Positions 24,074 through 34,376 of a DNA stretch of 41,991 nt are shown piece by piece; the first letter of the stretch is position 1, and every line of letters begins with the position of its first letter. The notes under the pieces were generated by a model, which worked only from the letters and a program-made list of their open reading frames with translations, was not told the DNA's origin and searched no databases. Both the position numbers and the translations under genes were made by a program. This DNA is from Roseburia sp. (GTDB taxonomy: Bacteria; Bacillota; Clostridia; Lachnospirales; Lachnospiraceae), in assembly GCA_022771695.1 (NCBI GenBank), contig JALEKJ010000051.1:1-41991 (forward strand). Reading direction: 5' to 3'.

Positions 24074-25552
24074 TTATGATTCCTTCTGTACCAAACTCTT
24101 CATCCGTTCGGATATCTCAAATACCTCACCGAGCAATTCATTCAAGCCCTCTAAATCCTGCATACTGTCTTCACTGACAGTCAGGCTGCTCTCAGAAGAT
24201 GCTGCAACCTCTTCACTGGTTGCGGAAAGATTCGTAATATTATCGTTAATCTTCGTATTTGCCTCTACAATGCTATCCACCTCATTCGTCAAGCTCATCA
24301 AAGCATTATGTAGGACATCCATCTTCTCCTCGATTAGTTCAAACTTCTCTCTTGTGTCTTCAATCATATCGTTCTGTCTGTCAGAGGATTCCGCTGACTT
24401 CTGCATATTCACAGATGCTTCCTCAACATTTACGGTAAGTTTCTCAATAATATCGGTAATCTTACCGGTAGATTCCTTCGTTTCCTCAGAGAGTTTACGA
24501 ATCTCATCCGCTACTACTGCAAAGCCCTTTCCGGCTTCTCCTGCTCTTGCAGCCTCGATAGAAGCGTTAAGTGCCAACAGGTTTGTCTGATCGGAAATAT
24601 TTAAAATGGTTCCGATAATAACTTCCACTTCTTTGATACGATCATTCAACTCGTCTGTCGTATTTCTGGTTGCTCGGTTAATCTCAGCCGTCTGAACAGC
24701 CTGCTGTTTCAATTCGGCAATCAGAGTTGCACCTTCCTTGATTGCAACCTGTGATACATCGGATGCTTCCTGAATCTCCTTAGTCTCACGCTCTGCGTTC
24801 TCCAAATTCACCTGAATATCATTTGTCTGTAAAGTCTGCTGTTCAATCGCCTCAGCAGTAAGCTTCACACTGGAAGCAATCTCTTTTACAGAATTGTTGC
24901 TTGTGGTCATGCTCTCTGTTAAAATTTCAGCTTTCTCTCTTGCTCCGTCAAATTTATCGGCAAGTTTTTCAGACATCTCGATAATTTCAGCAGAAACTCT
25001 CGCTGCAGTATCCATCTGGTCTTTGATTGCATCCGTATCTTCCTCGGCATGCTTTGCCATGGTCTTTACAACAATCGCACATACGATACAAAACAGTACC
25101 ATAAAGCATCCATTCATCAAGGAATCTTTTCTCAACTCAGGGTATGCCATATAGTTTTTAGCAGAAACGACTACATTCAATGCGCCTACATAAATCGCAC
25201 AGGTTCTTGTCAATCCTGCATTCAGATATAAAACCACTGCAAGCATAATCGCATAGCCAAACGCATAAAATGCAATATTTTTGTTCGTCAAAATCATAAT
25301 GGAATAAACCACAAGCAGACATGCAAAACACGACATAACAAATTTGGGTTCTGTACGATACTTTGCATACATGATAAAGAAAGCAATCGTCGGCACAATA
25401 CTCAATACTGTTCTGGCAGCAACCAATGTCATATTTGCAGTTGCATCTGCAAATCCAAGTAGCGTAAATATGTCAATCACCGCAAATATCAACGTACCAA
25501 CTGCAAAAGTAATCTTATTTTTTTCCAACCGCTGTTTTGTTTTTAATTCCAT
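24074..25552 (-). CDS. Methyl-accepting chemotaxis protein with multi-span N-terminus
   Basis: A 492-aa chemoreceptor. Residues 1-165 form about six membrane spans without a large external loop; there is no Cache or 4-helix sensor. A cytoplasmic coiled coil follows, with the canonical signalling tip [20 protein letters not shown] followed by [19 protein letters not shown] near residue 325. It binds CheA/CheW and signals to the flagellar motor. The multi-span sensor suggests sensing inside the membrane or by energy state. No HAMP domain is evident. GGAGAG precedes the ATG. It lies 45 bases after the Nudix gene and is probably cotranscribed. Confidence 0.92.
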   Translation of the reverse strand: MELKTKQRLEKNKITFAVGTLIFAVIDIFTLLGFADATANMTLVAARTVLSIVPTIAFFIMYAKYRTEPKFVMSCFACLLVVYSIMILTNKNIAFYAFGYAIMLAVVLYLNAGLTRTCAIYVGALNVVVSAKNYMAYPELRKDSLMNGCFMVLFCIVCAIVVKTMAKHAEEDTDAIKDQMDTAARVSAEIIEMSEKLADKFDGAREKAEILTESMTTSNNSVKEIASSVKLTAEAIEQQTLQTNDIQVNLENAERETKEIQEASDVSQVAIKEGATLIAELKQQAVQTAEINRATRNTTDELNDRIKEVEVIIGTILNISDQTNLLALNASIEAARAGEAGKGFAVVADEIRKLSEETKESTGKITDIIEKLTVNVEEASVNMQKSAESSDRQNDMIEDTREKFELIEEKMDVLHNALMSLTNEVDSIVEANTKINDNITNLSATSEEVAASSESSLTVSEDSMQDLEGLNELLGEVFEISERMKSLVQKES

Positions 25553-25597
25553 AACACATCTCTCCTTTGTTCTTTGTTCATCGCCTCGAAATTAAGT

Positions 25598-26125
25598 TTA
25601 TAATATGTCGTTCATCCTCGGTAATTGAACACTTCCGTCCATCAGCATTTTCACGAATGCCGTATCGCGGATAATCCATGGGTCCTTCTCGATAAGGATA
25701 TTCCTTCGATATATCTCTTCGGGTGTGACCCATTTTAATTCGTATCCTTTGGCAATTTCACTGGCTGTCAATTTCAATTCATCCTGTCGCCCCGGTTCTG
25801 TCCTACAGTAATAAAATAAGGAGTGGCAAATAAACTTCTTGGTCGGTTCAAAAATATCCCGCCTTAGTTCTATGATTTCTCCCAACTCTTCTATCTCATC
25901 CTCAATAATATATAATCCCGTCTCCTCTTTCACTTCTCGGATAAGCGCCTGTATCCGGTTCTCGCCTTTCTCCATACCGCCGCCAGGTATCTTGTATTCC
26001 CCCTCCCTGCTACATTGCATTGCCAATTTACCCTCGCGCATAATAATCCCTCGGACAGAATATTTTTCGTAAACTCCAACCGTATCGTGATAATCTTTTG
26101 CATCAAATGTCGCAAGGATTCTCAT
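25598..26125 (-). CDS. Nudix hydrolase
   Basis: A 175-aa protein with a complete Nudix box, GGGMEKGENRIQALIREVKE followed by ETGL (about residues 48-71), containing the REVKEE metal ligands. Nudix enzymes cleave nucleoside diphosphates linked to another group; the substrate here is unknown. The start is ATG 26125 with GAGGG upstream and a good promoter at 26174-26202. It is followed closely by the chemoreceptor gene. Confidence 0.9.
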   Translation of the reverse strand: MRILATFDAKDYHDTVGVYEKYSVRGIIMREGKLAMQCSREGEYKIPGGGMEKGENRIQALIREVKEETGLYIIEDEIEELGEIIELRRDIFEPTKKFICHSLFYYCRTEPGRQDELKLTASEIAKGYELKWVTPEEIYRRNILIEKDPWIIRDTAFVKMLMDGSVQLPRMNDIL

Positions 26126-26173
26126 CTGTCTGCCCTCTTTCTCAGGTAGTGTTTTTCTGCTTTACTATGTTAA

Positions 26174-26202
26174 ATTATAACACTTTTCACAGACTTGCAC
26201 AA
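26174..26202 (-). promoter_or_regulatory. Promoter of the Nudix-chemoreceptor unit
   Basis: Minus strand TTGTGC (26197-26202), 17-base spacer, TATAAT (26174-26179). Confidence 0.7.
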
Positions 26203-26321
26203 TAATAATCTATTCTCTTTTCTCTTTTTTTCTAAAAATTTCCAATTTTCAGACAATATTTTGCAATTTTCATGTAACATCTACTTTTACATGTTCGTGC
26301 AACAAGGTCTTTCCAATGAAT

Positions 26322-26358
26322 AAAAAAAAGAGATTATCCAATTTCTTGGATAATCTCT
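26322..26358 (-). terminator. Terminator of groESL
   Basis: A perfect 13-bp stem AGAGATTATCCAA (26329-26341 with 26346-26358) around TTTC, followed on the minus strand by seven T. Confidence 0.92.
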
Positions 26359-26370
26359 CTGCCTATTTTA

Positions 26371-27999
<1,629 letters not shown>

Positions 28000-28078
28000 T
28001 CATTACCTCTTTCTTTGATTCTTATTCATAATTTGTGCCAACTTGCATCAAAGATGCTCGTTGCCGTCCATTCGTCAG

Positions 28079-28114
28079 ATACACAAATCTCCACGCAAAC
28101 ATGAATTTGTGTAT
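28079..28114 (-). repeat. Inverted repeat between groES and groEL
   Basis: ATACACAAAT (28079-28088) and its exact complement (28105-28114) enclose 16 bases. There is no T-tract of note. It could be a processing or stability element that sets the GroES:GroEL ratio. Confidence 0.6.
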
Positions 28115-28133
28115 TTTCCTCATTAGGTTCGCT

Positions 28134-28418
28134 CTATTCTACAACTGCCAAGATATCGTTCTGTTTTACGATGATGTATTCCTCACCATCTAACTTCACT
28201 TCTGTTCCTGCATATTTGGAATAGATTACTTTCTGTCCGGCTTTTACCTGCATGGTAACTTCTTTGCCATCTACCATTCCGCCCGGTCCTACGGCAATGA
28301 CTTCAGCCTCCTGTGGCTTCTCCTGCGCACTGCTTGTTAAGATGATACCGGATTTGGTTGTCTCTTCTGCTTCACACTGTTTCAATACAACTCTGTCACT
28401 TAATGGTACTAATTTCAT
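28134..28418 (-). CDS. groES: Co-chaperonin GroES (Hsp10)
   Basis: A 94-aa subunit of the heptameric lid of GroEL. It begins MKLVPLSDRVVLKQCEAEETTKSG, has the mobile loop (TKSGIILTSSAQEKPQ) and ends with YIIVKQNDILAVVE, as in the family. AGGAGG precedes the ATG. First gene of groESL; CIRCE and a sigma-A promoter lie 53-120 bases upstream. Confidence 0.98.
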   Translation of the reverse strand: MKLVPLSDRVVLKQCEAEETTKSGIILTSSAQEKPQEAEVIAVGPGGMVDGKEVTMQVKAGQKVIYSKYAGTEVKLDGEEYIIVKQNDILAVVE

Positions 28419-28470
28419 TTTTCTGCCTCCTACTTCTTATATAATGGTATTTTGATCTTTTGCTTGGTTA

Positions 28471-28497
28471 TTAGCACTCAATCAGCTCGAGTGCTAA
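28471..28497 (-). promoter_or_regulatory. CIRCE operator (HrcA site)
   Basis: Exact CIRCE consensus: TTAGCACTC (28471-28479), nine bases, GAGTGCTAA (28489-28497). It begins within a few bases of the predicted groESL transcription start. HrcA repressor binds CIRCE and is reactivated by GroEL, so the operon is heat-inducible. Confidence 0.98.
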
Positions 28498-28508
28498 CCG
28501 ATAGTGAT

Positions 28509-28537
28509 ATAATAGATTTTTGTTTATCAATCTGCAA
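28509..28537 (-). promoter_or_regulatory. Promoter of groESL
   Basis: Minus strand TTGCAG (28532-28537), 17-base spacer, TATTAT (28509-28514); CIRCE follows directly. Confidence 0.75.
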
Positions 28538-28645
28538 CCAAATATATTCCTATATTTTTCCATATATTCCTGCTTTTTATATGTTTTTCTCGTTTTTTCT
28601 CACTTTTTTATATTTTCAGTGTTTTTCAACGATTTAATACTTTTT

Positions 28646-29791
28646 TTATAACTGTTCTTTCGCTCCCTCTCTTTTTTCCTTCATGACCTGGCGCACCGTC
28701 TTCTTTACGGTCTTATTTCCCTCTGTCCATAGCAACTTCATCGCTTTGGAGAACAGATGCAGCGTTTCTTCCGGGAGCTTGCTTTTTGCCCTCATCAGTT
28801 CCTGCACTTTTTTCCATTTGCTTCCATAGAAGTCATCAACCGTGCGGATATTTGCTTCCTCCAGCATAGAAAACACCGTTTCCACGATTGCTTCTCTTTC
28901 CTCCGTGTTGAGATGGTAAAGCCATGCTTTCATTGTTTCATCAAGCAGAAGACTTTCGGTTGCGACATGTTCCACATAAACAAAGGAAGGACCAAGCACT
29001 TCCCACGACATGGCATCATGCTGCTGGATACCACTCTGTGAGCTTTTCACCACCTCATAATCTTCCTGATGTTCTAACAGCATACCTACGATAGAAGACT
29101 CCGGTAATATCGTCTTAATTTTCGGGATCATTCTCTGATATGCCTCACTCTCAACCATTTCCCGTTTGAATCCGGGACCATCATTGCTGTAGACGGCTAT
29201 AATCCGCTCCTGAATCTGTGCGGCACACTTGACGGCAGCATACACAGAGAGGTTGCCTCCCTTTGAATGCCCGCCAACGCGTATTTTATCTTCTGTCTTC
29301 TCTGCAATGCGGTTCAGATAATTAACGGCTTTTATTTGCCCGGGTGTCTCTGCAAGATATCCCATATTAAAATTTTCTCTCCAGCCGACAATTGTCTCAT
29401 CTGTCCCGCTGAATGCCACGTAAATGCTATGATCCGGCAAGGTTACACAGACCACGGAAAACTGAGATTGTTCTTCGTCGCTGATATCATTGACATACCA
29501 AGACAGCCTGATATTGCGGAAGCGCTTCGTCTGCGCCATCTTCCGCATAAGGAACGGTGCCGATTTCGTCATGGATACACGTGCTAAGATTTCCTCCTCA
29601 TCATGCTCACTCCAAAATATTTCTGACGCTTCCTTTAATGAAATGTCTGTATCACTGCCTTCTCCGGATACAATTCCCTCGAAATCCACATACGCAAGCT
29701 GCGCCAGCAACAAATTATCCACTTCATTAAACCCGGATGTCCGAAATGAAAGGTCTCCTCTCCACTCCAGGTAATCTACCATGTTTGCCAT
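28646..29791 (-). CDS. DUF2974 (Mbeg1-like) alpha/beta hydrolase
   Basis: A 381-aa protein of the DUF2974 family, begun by MVDYLEWRGDLSFRTSGFNEVDNL followed by LLAQLAYVDFEGIV, the standard family opening. A lipase-type nucleophile elbow GGHSKGGNLS lies near residue 195, and YVAFSGTDETIVGWRENFNM is the oxyanion region. Known relatives are predicted serine hydrolases of unknown substrate in Firmicutes. No signal peptide or span, so cytoplasmic. It lies 40 bases downstream of the Cof-type phosphatase and may be cotranscribed. No clear terminator follows it. Confidence 0.85.
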   Translation of the reverse strand: MANMVDYLEWRGDLSFRTSGFNEVDNLLLAQLAYVDFEGIVSGEGSDTDISLKEASEIFWSEHDEEEILARVSMTKSAPFLMRKMAQTKRFRNIRLSWYVNDISDEEQSQFSVVCVTLPDHSIYVAFSGTDETIVGWRENFNMGYLAETPGQIKAVNYLNRIAEKTEDKIRVGGHSKGGNLSVYAAVKCAAQIQERIIAVYSNDGPGFKREMVESEAYQRMIPKIKTILPESSIVGMLLEHQEDYEVVKSSQSGIQQHDAMSWEVLGPSFVYVEHVATESLLLDETMKAWLYHLNTEEREAIVETVFSMLEEANIRTVDDFYGSKWKKVQELMRAKSKLPEETLHLFSKAMKLLWTEGNKTVKKTVRQVMKEKREGAKEQL

Positions 29792-29831
29792 ACTAACGTC
29801 TCCTTTCGCATATTCCAGTACTTATCCTGTC

Positions 29832-30611
29832 TTATATCAGCCCGTAATGCTTAAGTCCCACTTGAATGCCGTCTTCCATGATGTCCGTTGTCACAAACTC
29901 CGCGACCTGCTTTGTCTCTTTTGAAGCATTACCCATCGCAATTCCATGTGCCACATACGCAAGCATCTCCAAATCGTTTGGACTGTCACCGAATGCATAC
30001 GTATCCGTCTGTTTGATGTCGAGAAGCTTACAGATTCTTTCAATGCCGGTTGCTTTCGAATACCCCTTCGGTAATATCTCAATCAGCCAGTCACTGTGGA
30101 CGATAACATCAAATTCTTCTTGCAGTTCTTCCAATGCCAGCTCTAAATTTGCTCCCTTTAAATCTATACTCAGTTTATTAATCTCGAAATCTGTATTACC
30201 TTCAATAGGCAATACATCTTCCCCAAGCTCTTTTCTTAGATAAATCACATAAGGAGCCTCGCAAAAATCTCCCTCATCCACATATAAATACTGCGGTCCC
30301 TCCAGTACTGCCAGCATATGATATTTCTTTATCACGGCGAGTGCATGTGTAATCTGCTCTTTCGAAAGCAGCTTCTCAAACACTTTCTCACCCTGAAATT
30401 CAATATGCGTTCCACAGGCTGCAACCACACCGTCAAAACCAATCTCTAACAATTCCTTCGTCCGGATATTTGACTTGCTTCTCCCGCTGCAAAGGAATGC
30501 ATAATTCCCTGCCTCACGCAATGCACGTATCGCGGCTTTTGTGCTTTTCGGTATCTGCATCTTATCATTCCAGAGCGTTCCGTCTATATCAAAAAATACT
30601 GCTTTTTTCAT
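29832..30611 (-). CDS. Cof-type HAD phosphatase
   Basis: A 259-aa HAD subfamily IIB phosphatase. Motif I is FFDIDGTLWND, motif II LCSGRSKSN, the lysine is in PKGYSKATGIE, and motif IV is AFGDSPNDLEML. A C2-type cap domain lies between motifs II and III. Family members dephosphorylate sugar phosphates, FMN or pyridoxal phosphate. The start is ATG 30611 (MKKAVFFDIDG) with GAGGAA 8 bases upstream; an eight-codon upstream extension lacks a site. Confidence 0.92.
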   Translation of the reverse strand: MKKAVFFDIDGTLWNDKMQIPKSTKAAIRALREAGNYAFLCSGRSKSNIRTKELLEIGFDGVVAACGTHIEFQGEKVFEKLLSKEQITHALAVIKKYHMLAVLEGPQYLYVDEGDFCEAPYVIYLRKELGEDVLPIEGNTDFEINKLSIDLKGANLELALEELQEEFDVIVHSDWLIEILPKGYSKATGIERICKLLDIKQTDTYAFGDSPNDLEMLAYVAHGIAMGNASKETKQVAEFVTTDIMEDGIQVGLKHYGLI

Positions 30612-30675
30612 CTGTTTGCTTCCTCTGCTTCTCATGTCTTAGTGTTTTGTATTTTATCAGATTTGTATATAAAAA

Positions 30676-30710
30676 GAAAGAGGAAAGCACCCGAAGGTAC
30701 TCCCTCTTTC
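30676..30710 (-). terminator. Terminator of the hydrogenase gene
   Basis: GAAAGAGG and GTACC pair with GGTGC and CCTCTTTC around a TTCG tetraloop (one wobble or mismatch and a small internal loop), followed on the minus strand by TTTTTATA. Confidence 0.85.
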
Positions 30711-30789
30711 AAAATATACGATTAAATAACGTGGTTACTCGCGATGCACGCCCGAAGGCATTTCGTCTCCTATACAATACATCGTTTAC

Positions 30790-32238
30790 TTACTCGCGAT
30801 GCATGGAGAAGTTGCTCATATCGTAATTGTTCAAGTTCTCATGGATTCCGCGGTTATCAGCCTGAGAAATCAAGGTATCACGGTTCTTCTTGGAAGAGAA
30901 CTGGTCGTTGAATGCACTTGGTCCACCGACACAACCGCCCTCGCATGCCATACCCTCGATGAAATCCTCCGGTAATTTTGCAGCCTTGAGCAGAAGCAAT
31001 GCTTTCTTACACTCTGCCGCACCGTTAGCCACACATACCTTTGCATCGATCTCGTCCTCAGATTCTTTTAAGCTCTGCAGAACTGCTGCGGTTACACCAC
31101 CTGAATTTGCAAATCTCTTACCAAAGGTAGATGCAATCTGGTCATCATTTGCACATGGCTCTAAGACAACACTCTTCGCCTTCATGATGGCACGAATCTC
31201 ACTATATGTTAAAACATAATCTGCGTTACCAGGAATCTTCTGGTCTACAACCTCCGACTTCTTCGCAAGACATGGTCCGATAAATACGGTTACTGCCTCC
31301 GGGTCTCTTGCCTTAATTAAACGGGATACCGCACACATCGGAGAAATTGTGGTAGATACACACTCTGCCAGTTCAGGATAATGCTTGCGCACCATGTTAA
31401 CAAATGCCGGACAACAGGAAGTCACTTTTTTCTTTCCATCCTTATAGGCCTCTGCCCACTCCTCAGCCTCGTAAGCTGCGGTCATATCTGCGCCAAGACC
31501 TACATCATAGAAATCGGTAAATCCAACTTCTTTCATTGCTTTCTTCCAGCTTGCCATCGTGATATCATCACCAAACTGTCCCTCTGTTGCCGGTGCAGCC
31601 ATCGCATACACATGCTTGCCCTCACGGATTGCATTGATCACCTGTACGATAAATGTCTTAGAGCCGATAGCTCCGAACGGACAGCTATGTACACATTTAC
31701 CGCAACGGATACATTTATCTTTGTCAATGACAGAGATTCCGTGTTCATCGTATGTAATTGCGTTAACCGGGCAGCTGAACTTACATGGTCTCTTTAAATG
31801 TGCAATTGCATTGTACGGACAGGCCTGTGCACACTTACCACACTCCTTACATTTGGTAGGATCGATGTGCGAACGGTCTCTTCCCGCCTCAATCGCACCA
31901 AACTTACAAGCATTGATACATGCTTTTCCTGCACAATTCTGGCAGTTTTCGGTTACTGTATAACTGGAAATCGGACAGTCCTCACAAGCAGAGCTGATAA
32001 CCTGGATTACATTCCCGTCATCAATCACTCCCGGTGCCTTTCCTTCTGCCAGACGAACTCTCTGTCTGATAATCTCTCTCTCTTTATAAATACAGCAGCG
32101 AAACTGCGGTGTCGGGCCCGGAATCAGGCTCATTGCGATATTGTCTCTCTTCTCCTCAAGCTCTCCCGCAAATGCCAGCTTTGCCACTTCGTAGAGCACA
32201 TCATGTTTGATTCGAATCACATTTTCATCAGCATACAT
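30790..32238 (-). CDS. Monomeric [FeFe]-hydrogenase-type protein, group B-like
   Basis: A 482-aa iron-sulfur protein. Several 4Fe-4S sites occur first (CEDC at 85-88, CQNCAGKACINAC about 99-111, CKECGKCAQAC 130-140, CKFSC 152-156, CIRCGKCVHSC 176-186). An H-cluster domain follows with L1 TSCCPAF (273-279), L2 GPCLAKK (321-327) and L3 MACEGGCVGGP (430-440). All four H-cluster cysteines and the proton-relay cysteine are present, but the Met of L2 and the GGGxP end of L3 differ from classical HydA, which fits the group B enzymes found in gut anaerobes. Whether it evolves or senses H2 is not clear. Cytoplasmic, monocistronic. A Rex-type operator covers its transcription start. The hydG/E/F maturases are not in view. 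Confidence 0.88.
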   Translation of the reverse strand: MYADENVIRIKHDVLYEVAKLAFAGELEEKRDNIAMSLIPGPTPQFRCCIYKEREIIRQRVRLAEGKAPGVIDDGNVIQVISSACEDCPISSYTVTENCQNCAGKACINACKFGAIEAGRDRSHIDPTKCKECGKCAQACPYNAIAHLKRPCKFSCPVNAITYDEHGISVIDKDKCIRCGKCVHSCPFGAIGSKTFIVQVINAIREGKHVYAMAAPATEGQFGDDITMASWKKAMKEVGFTDFYDVGLGADMTAAYEAEEWAEAYKDGKKKVTSCCPAFVNMVRKHYPELAECVSTTISPMCAVSRLIKARDPEAVTVFIGPCLAKKSEVVDQKIPGNADYVLTYSEIRAIMKAKSVVLEPCANDDQIASTFGKRFANSGGVTAAVLQSLKESEDEIDAKVCVANGAAECKKALLLLKAAKLPEDFIEGMACEGGCVGGPSAFNDQFSSKKNRDTLISQADNRGIHENLNNYDMSNFSMHRE

Positions 32239-32263
32239 CGTATTTTACCTCGCCATTTTCTTT

Positions 32264-32281
32264 TTGTTAATTTTTTAACCA
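32264..32281 (-). promoter_or_regulatory. Rex-type operator at the hydrogenase transcription start
   Basis: TTGTTAA (32264-32270), TTTT, TTAACCA (32275-32281), one base off the clostridial Rex consensus TTGTTAA-N4-TTAACAA. It lies at about +2 to +19 of the predicted transcript. Rex represses at low NADH/NAD+, so the hydrogenase would be turned on under reducing conditions. Confidence 0.72.
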
Positions 32282-32289
32282 TCTTAGAC

Positions 32290-32317
32290 ATTATATATGA
32301 TTTGTATAGAATTTCAA
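32290..32317 (-). promoter_or_regulatory. Promoter of the hydrogenase gene
   Basis: Minus strand TTGAAA (32312-32317), 16-base spacer, TATAAT (32290-32295). Confidence 0.72.
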
Positions 32318-32348
32318 GTACTTTCGATGTTTTTCTTTGAAAACATGA

Positions 32349-32376
32349 AAAAGTGCCAGCACGCTGACACTTTTTC
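32349..32376. terminator. Terminator of the SIR2-TPR gene
   Basis: AAAAAGTG pairs with CACTTTTT, extended by CAGC/GCTG around AC with single-base mismatches. T-runs on both strands. It lies 24 bases after the SIR2-TPR stop. Confidence 0.82.
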
Positions 32377-32399
32377 TCAATCATTATTTATGTAGCAAT

Positions 32400-34331
32400 T
32401 CACTTCTCCTTTGCATTGATTGCCTTCTGCGTAATCTCCAGACTTTCACGGTACTTCTTATTATCCGGTTCCAGTTCTACCGCTTTTTGCTTTGCAGCGA
32501 GTGCGTCCTCATACCTTCCCATTTCATGTAACGTGATACCAAGGCTGTTATGATAGCGTGCATTTTCCGGCTCCAGTTCTACCGCCTTGCGAGCCTCCTC
32601 TACTGCCTCCTCGTATTGTTCCATCTCATGCAGCGTCGTACTAAGATTGTCATGATAGCGTGCATTCTTCGGTTCCAGTTCTATCGCTCTTTTCTTGGCT
32701 TCTAACGCTTCATTGTAATGTTTCATCGCATGTAGTGTTGCCCCCAGACTACTATGGTACTCTGCATTCTCCGGTTCCAACTCTACCGTCTTACGAGCCT
32801 CTTCTGCCGCTTCCTCGTATTGTTCCATCGCATGTAATGTTTTACTAAGGCTATCATGATAACGCGCATTCTCTGGTTCCAATTCTACCGCTTTGCGAGC
32901 CTCTTCCGCCGCTTCCTCGTATTGCTTCATCACATGTAATGTTACACTAAGGCTGTCATGGTACAAAGCATTCTCCGGTTCCAATTCTACCGCTTTTTCC
33001 TTGGCTTCCAATGCTTCATTGTAATATTTCATCGCATGCAGTGTTGTACCAAGGCTGTTGTTATAACGCGCATTCTCCGGTTCCAGTTCTACTGCCCTTT
33101 TCTTAGCTTCTAACGCTTCCTCATAGCGCTTCAATTCGTGTAGTGATATTCCGAGGCTGTTGTAGTAACGCGCATTCTCCGGCTCCTGTTCAATAAGTTC
33201 CTGCTTGATTTTCACAGCTTCCTCATAATTGCCGGAATTATTAAGTTCTACTGCCTCACGATATTTGCGCTGCCGCTCTGTATGGCTCGTAATCTGCCAG
33301 ATTGCTTGACTGATTTCCGGTGAATTCTCAGCAACATCTCCTGACGTTTCCTCGGAGCCTTCCTTCTTGGGAAGTGTTTCCTGCTTATTAAGAAGCCTCT
33401 CCGTAAAGTCATCAATATAATTAGAGAGCGTCTGAAATCTTTTTCTCGCATCGCTCAAAAATTCTTCTTCCGGCGGAAGTTTATATTCAAATGCCGCACC
33501 TAACAGATACATCACTTCATCAAACCCTTCGTGCCTGATAAGATATCCCTCTGCACCATCCAAAAACTGTAATACTTTTCCGCCAATTTCTTCGGTTTGA
33601 TAAGTCATCCAATACGGAAATGCCCATGTTCCATTCCGAAATTTTTCACTGTTCTCCACCAAGAAATCCATAAGACTGTTGTCATTACCGGCGTATCCGA
33701 TAAAAATAGGATGATACTCAGAAAATATATTGCTCAGCGCTTTCTTCCAGTTATCATGAAGCACCTCCAACTCATCCGTTCGGTTCTTCGGGTCAAACAG
33801 CAAATCGCGATGTATTTTCACAATCGTCGGACGATTTATCTGTTTTGTAATGTAATGTGCCAAGGATTCATGCCCTATAATCAACGGTATGGTCTGCGTA
33901 TAGTAATTGACAGCATCCTCCGTCAAGTGGTCAAAATTCGTTGTAATGACCACATTGTGCTTTGTCTCCGCCAAAAGGTAAGAAAGCATTACATAGCCGA
34001 TACTTGGCTTGGCATGTTCCATCAATTTTTCCAGATAGTTATATCCGTCTGCCGGATGTCTCCGAAAACGCATCTCATAGTACCGGCTGTAAAAGCTGTC
34101 TTTATTTTCCTCTGTTATCCCGAGCTCCTGTCTCCATCTGGCATGTTCTTCCTCATTCCGCTCGGACAGTTCCCTGTCCCAAATATTGACCAGCTCCTGC
34201 CCTGATTTTATACCGGAACTTCTTGATGCTCCCGCTCCTAAGACGAAGCAGAATTTTCTCGGATGTGGTCCGCTGGAAACTTCCTTTATCTCATTCACAA
34301 AACCTTTTATTGAAAGAATTTCATATCTCAT
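32400..34331 (-). CDS. SIR2-like NADase domain fused to TPR repeats; candidate defence protein
   Basis: A 643-aa cytoplasmic protein. Residues about 25-310 are a SIR2_2-type domain: GAGAS at 32-36 (NAD binding), TTNFD at 130-134, KIHRD at 172-176 (catalytic-type His; most relatives have HG) and GYAGND at 212-217. A linker with low complexity (KKEGSEETSGDVAENSPE) leads to about eight 34-residue TPR repeats (from about 375 to the end), each ending in a variant of AVELEPENARYH. SIR2 domains of this kind act as NAD+-depleting effectors in anti-phage systems such as Thoeris ThsA, DSR and SIR2-APAZ; TPRs would sense a partner. The immunity role here is inference. The start is ATG 34331 (MRYEILSIKGF) after GGAAGG; 33 upstream in-frame codons lack a site. 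It has its own promoter and terminator. Confidence 0.85.
   Translation of the reverse strand: MRYEILSIKGFVNEIKEVSSGPHPRKFCFVLGAGASRSSGIKSGQELVNIWDRELSERNEEEHARWRQELGITEENKDSFYSRYYEMRFRRHPADGYNYLEKLMEHAKPSIGYVMLSYLLAETKHNVVITTNFDHLTEDAVNYYTQTIPLIIGHESLAHYITKQINRPTIVKIHRDLLFDPKNRTDELEVLHDNWKKALSNIFSEYHPIFIGYAGNDNSLMDFLVENSEKFRNGTWAFPYWMTYQTEEIGGKVLQFLDGAEGYLIRHEGFDEVMYLLGAAFEYKLPPEEEFLSDARKRFQTLSNYIDDFTERLLNKQETLPKKEGSEETSGDVAENSPEISQAIWQITSHTERQRKYREAVELNNSGNYEEAVKIKQELIEQEPENARYYNSLGISLHELKRYEEALEAKKRAVELEPENARYNNSLGTTLHAMKYYNEALEAKEKAVELEPENALYHDSLSVTLHVMKQYEEAAEEARKAVELEPENARYHDSLSKTLHAMEQYEEAAEEARKTVELEPENAEYHSSLGATLHAMKHYNEALEAKKRAIELEPKNARYHDNLSTTLHEMEQYEEAVEEARKAVELEPENARYHNSLGITLHEMGRYEDALAAKQKAVELEPDNKKYRESLEITQKAINAKEK
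32420..33240. repeat. 102-bp tandem repeats encoding TPRs
   Basis: Seven to eight near-identical 102-bp units, each with a variant of GCATTCTCCGGTTCCA on the plus strand, encode the TPR array. Alternating units pair ALEAK-type with AAEEA-type helices, suggesting the array grew by duplication of two-repeat blocks. Confidence 0.85.
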
Positions 34332-34376
34332 TTTCCTTCCTCTTTCCGTATAAATGCAGTCATTAGCAATTTTCTG

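Noticed and set aside
32420..33240. Regular repeats that might suggest a CRISPR array
   Set aside because: The period is 102 bases, a multiple of three, with no unique spacers, and it translates to TPR helices.
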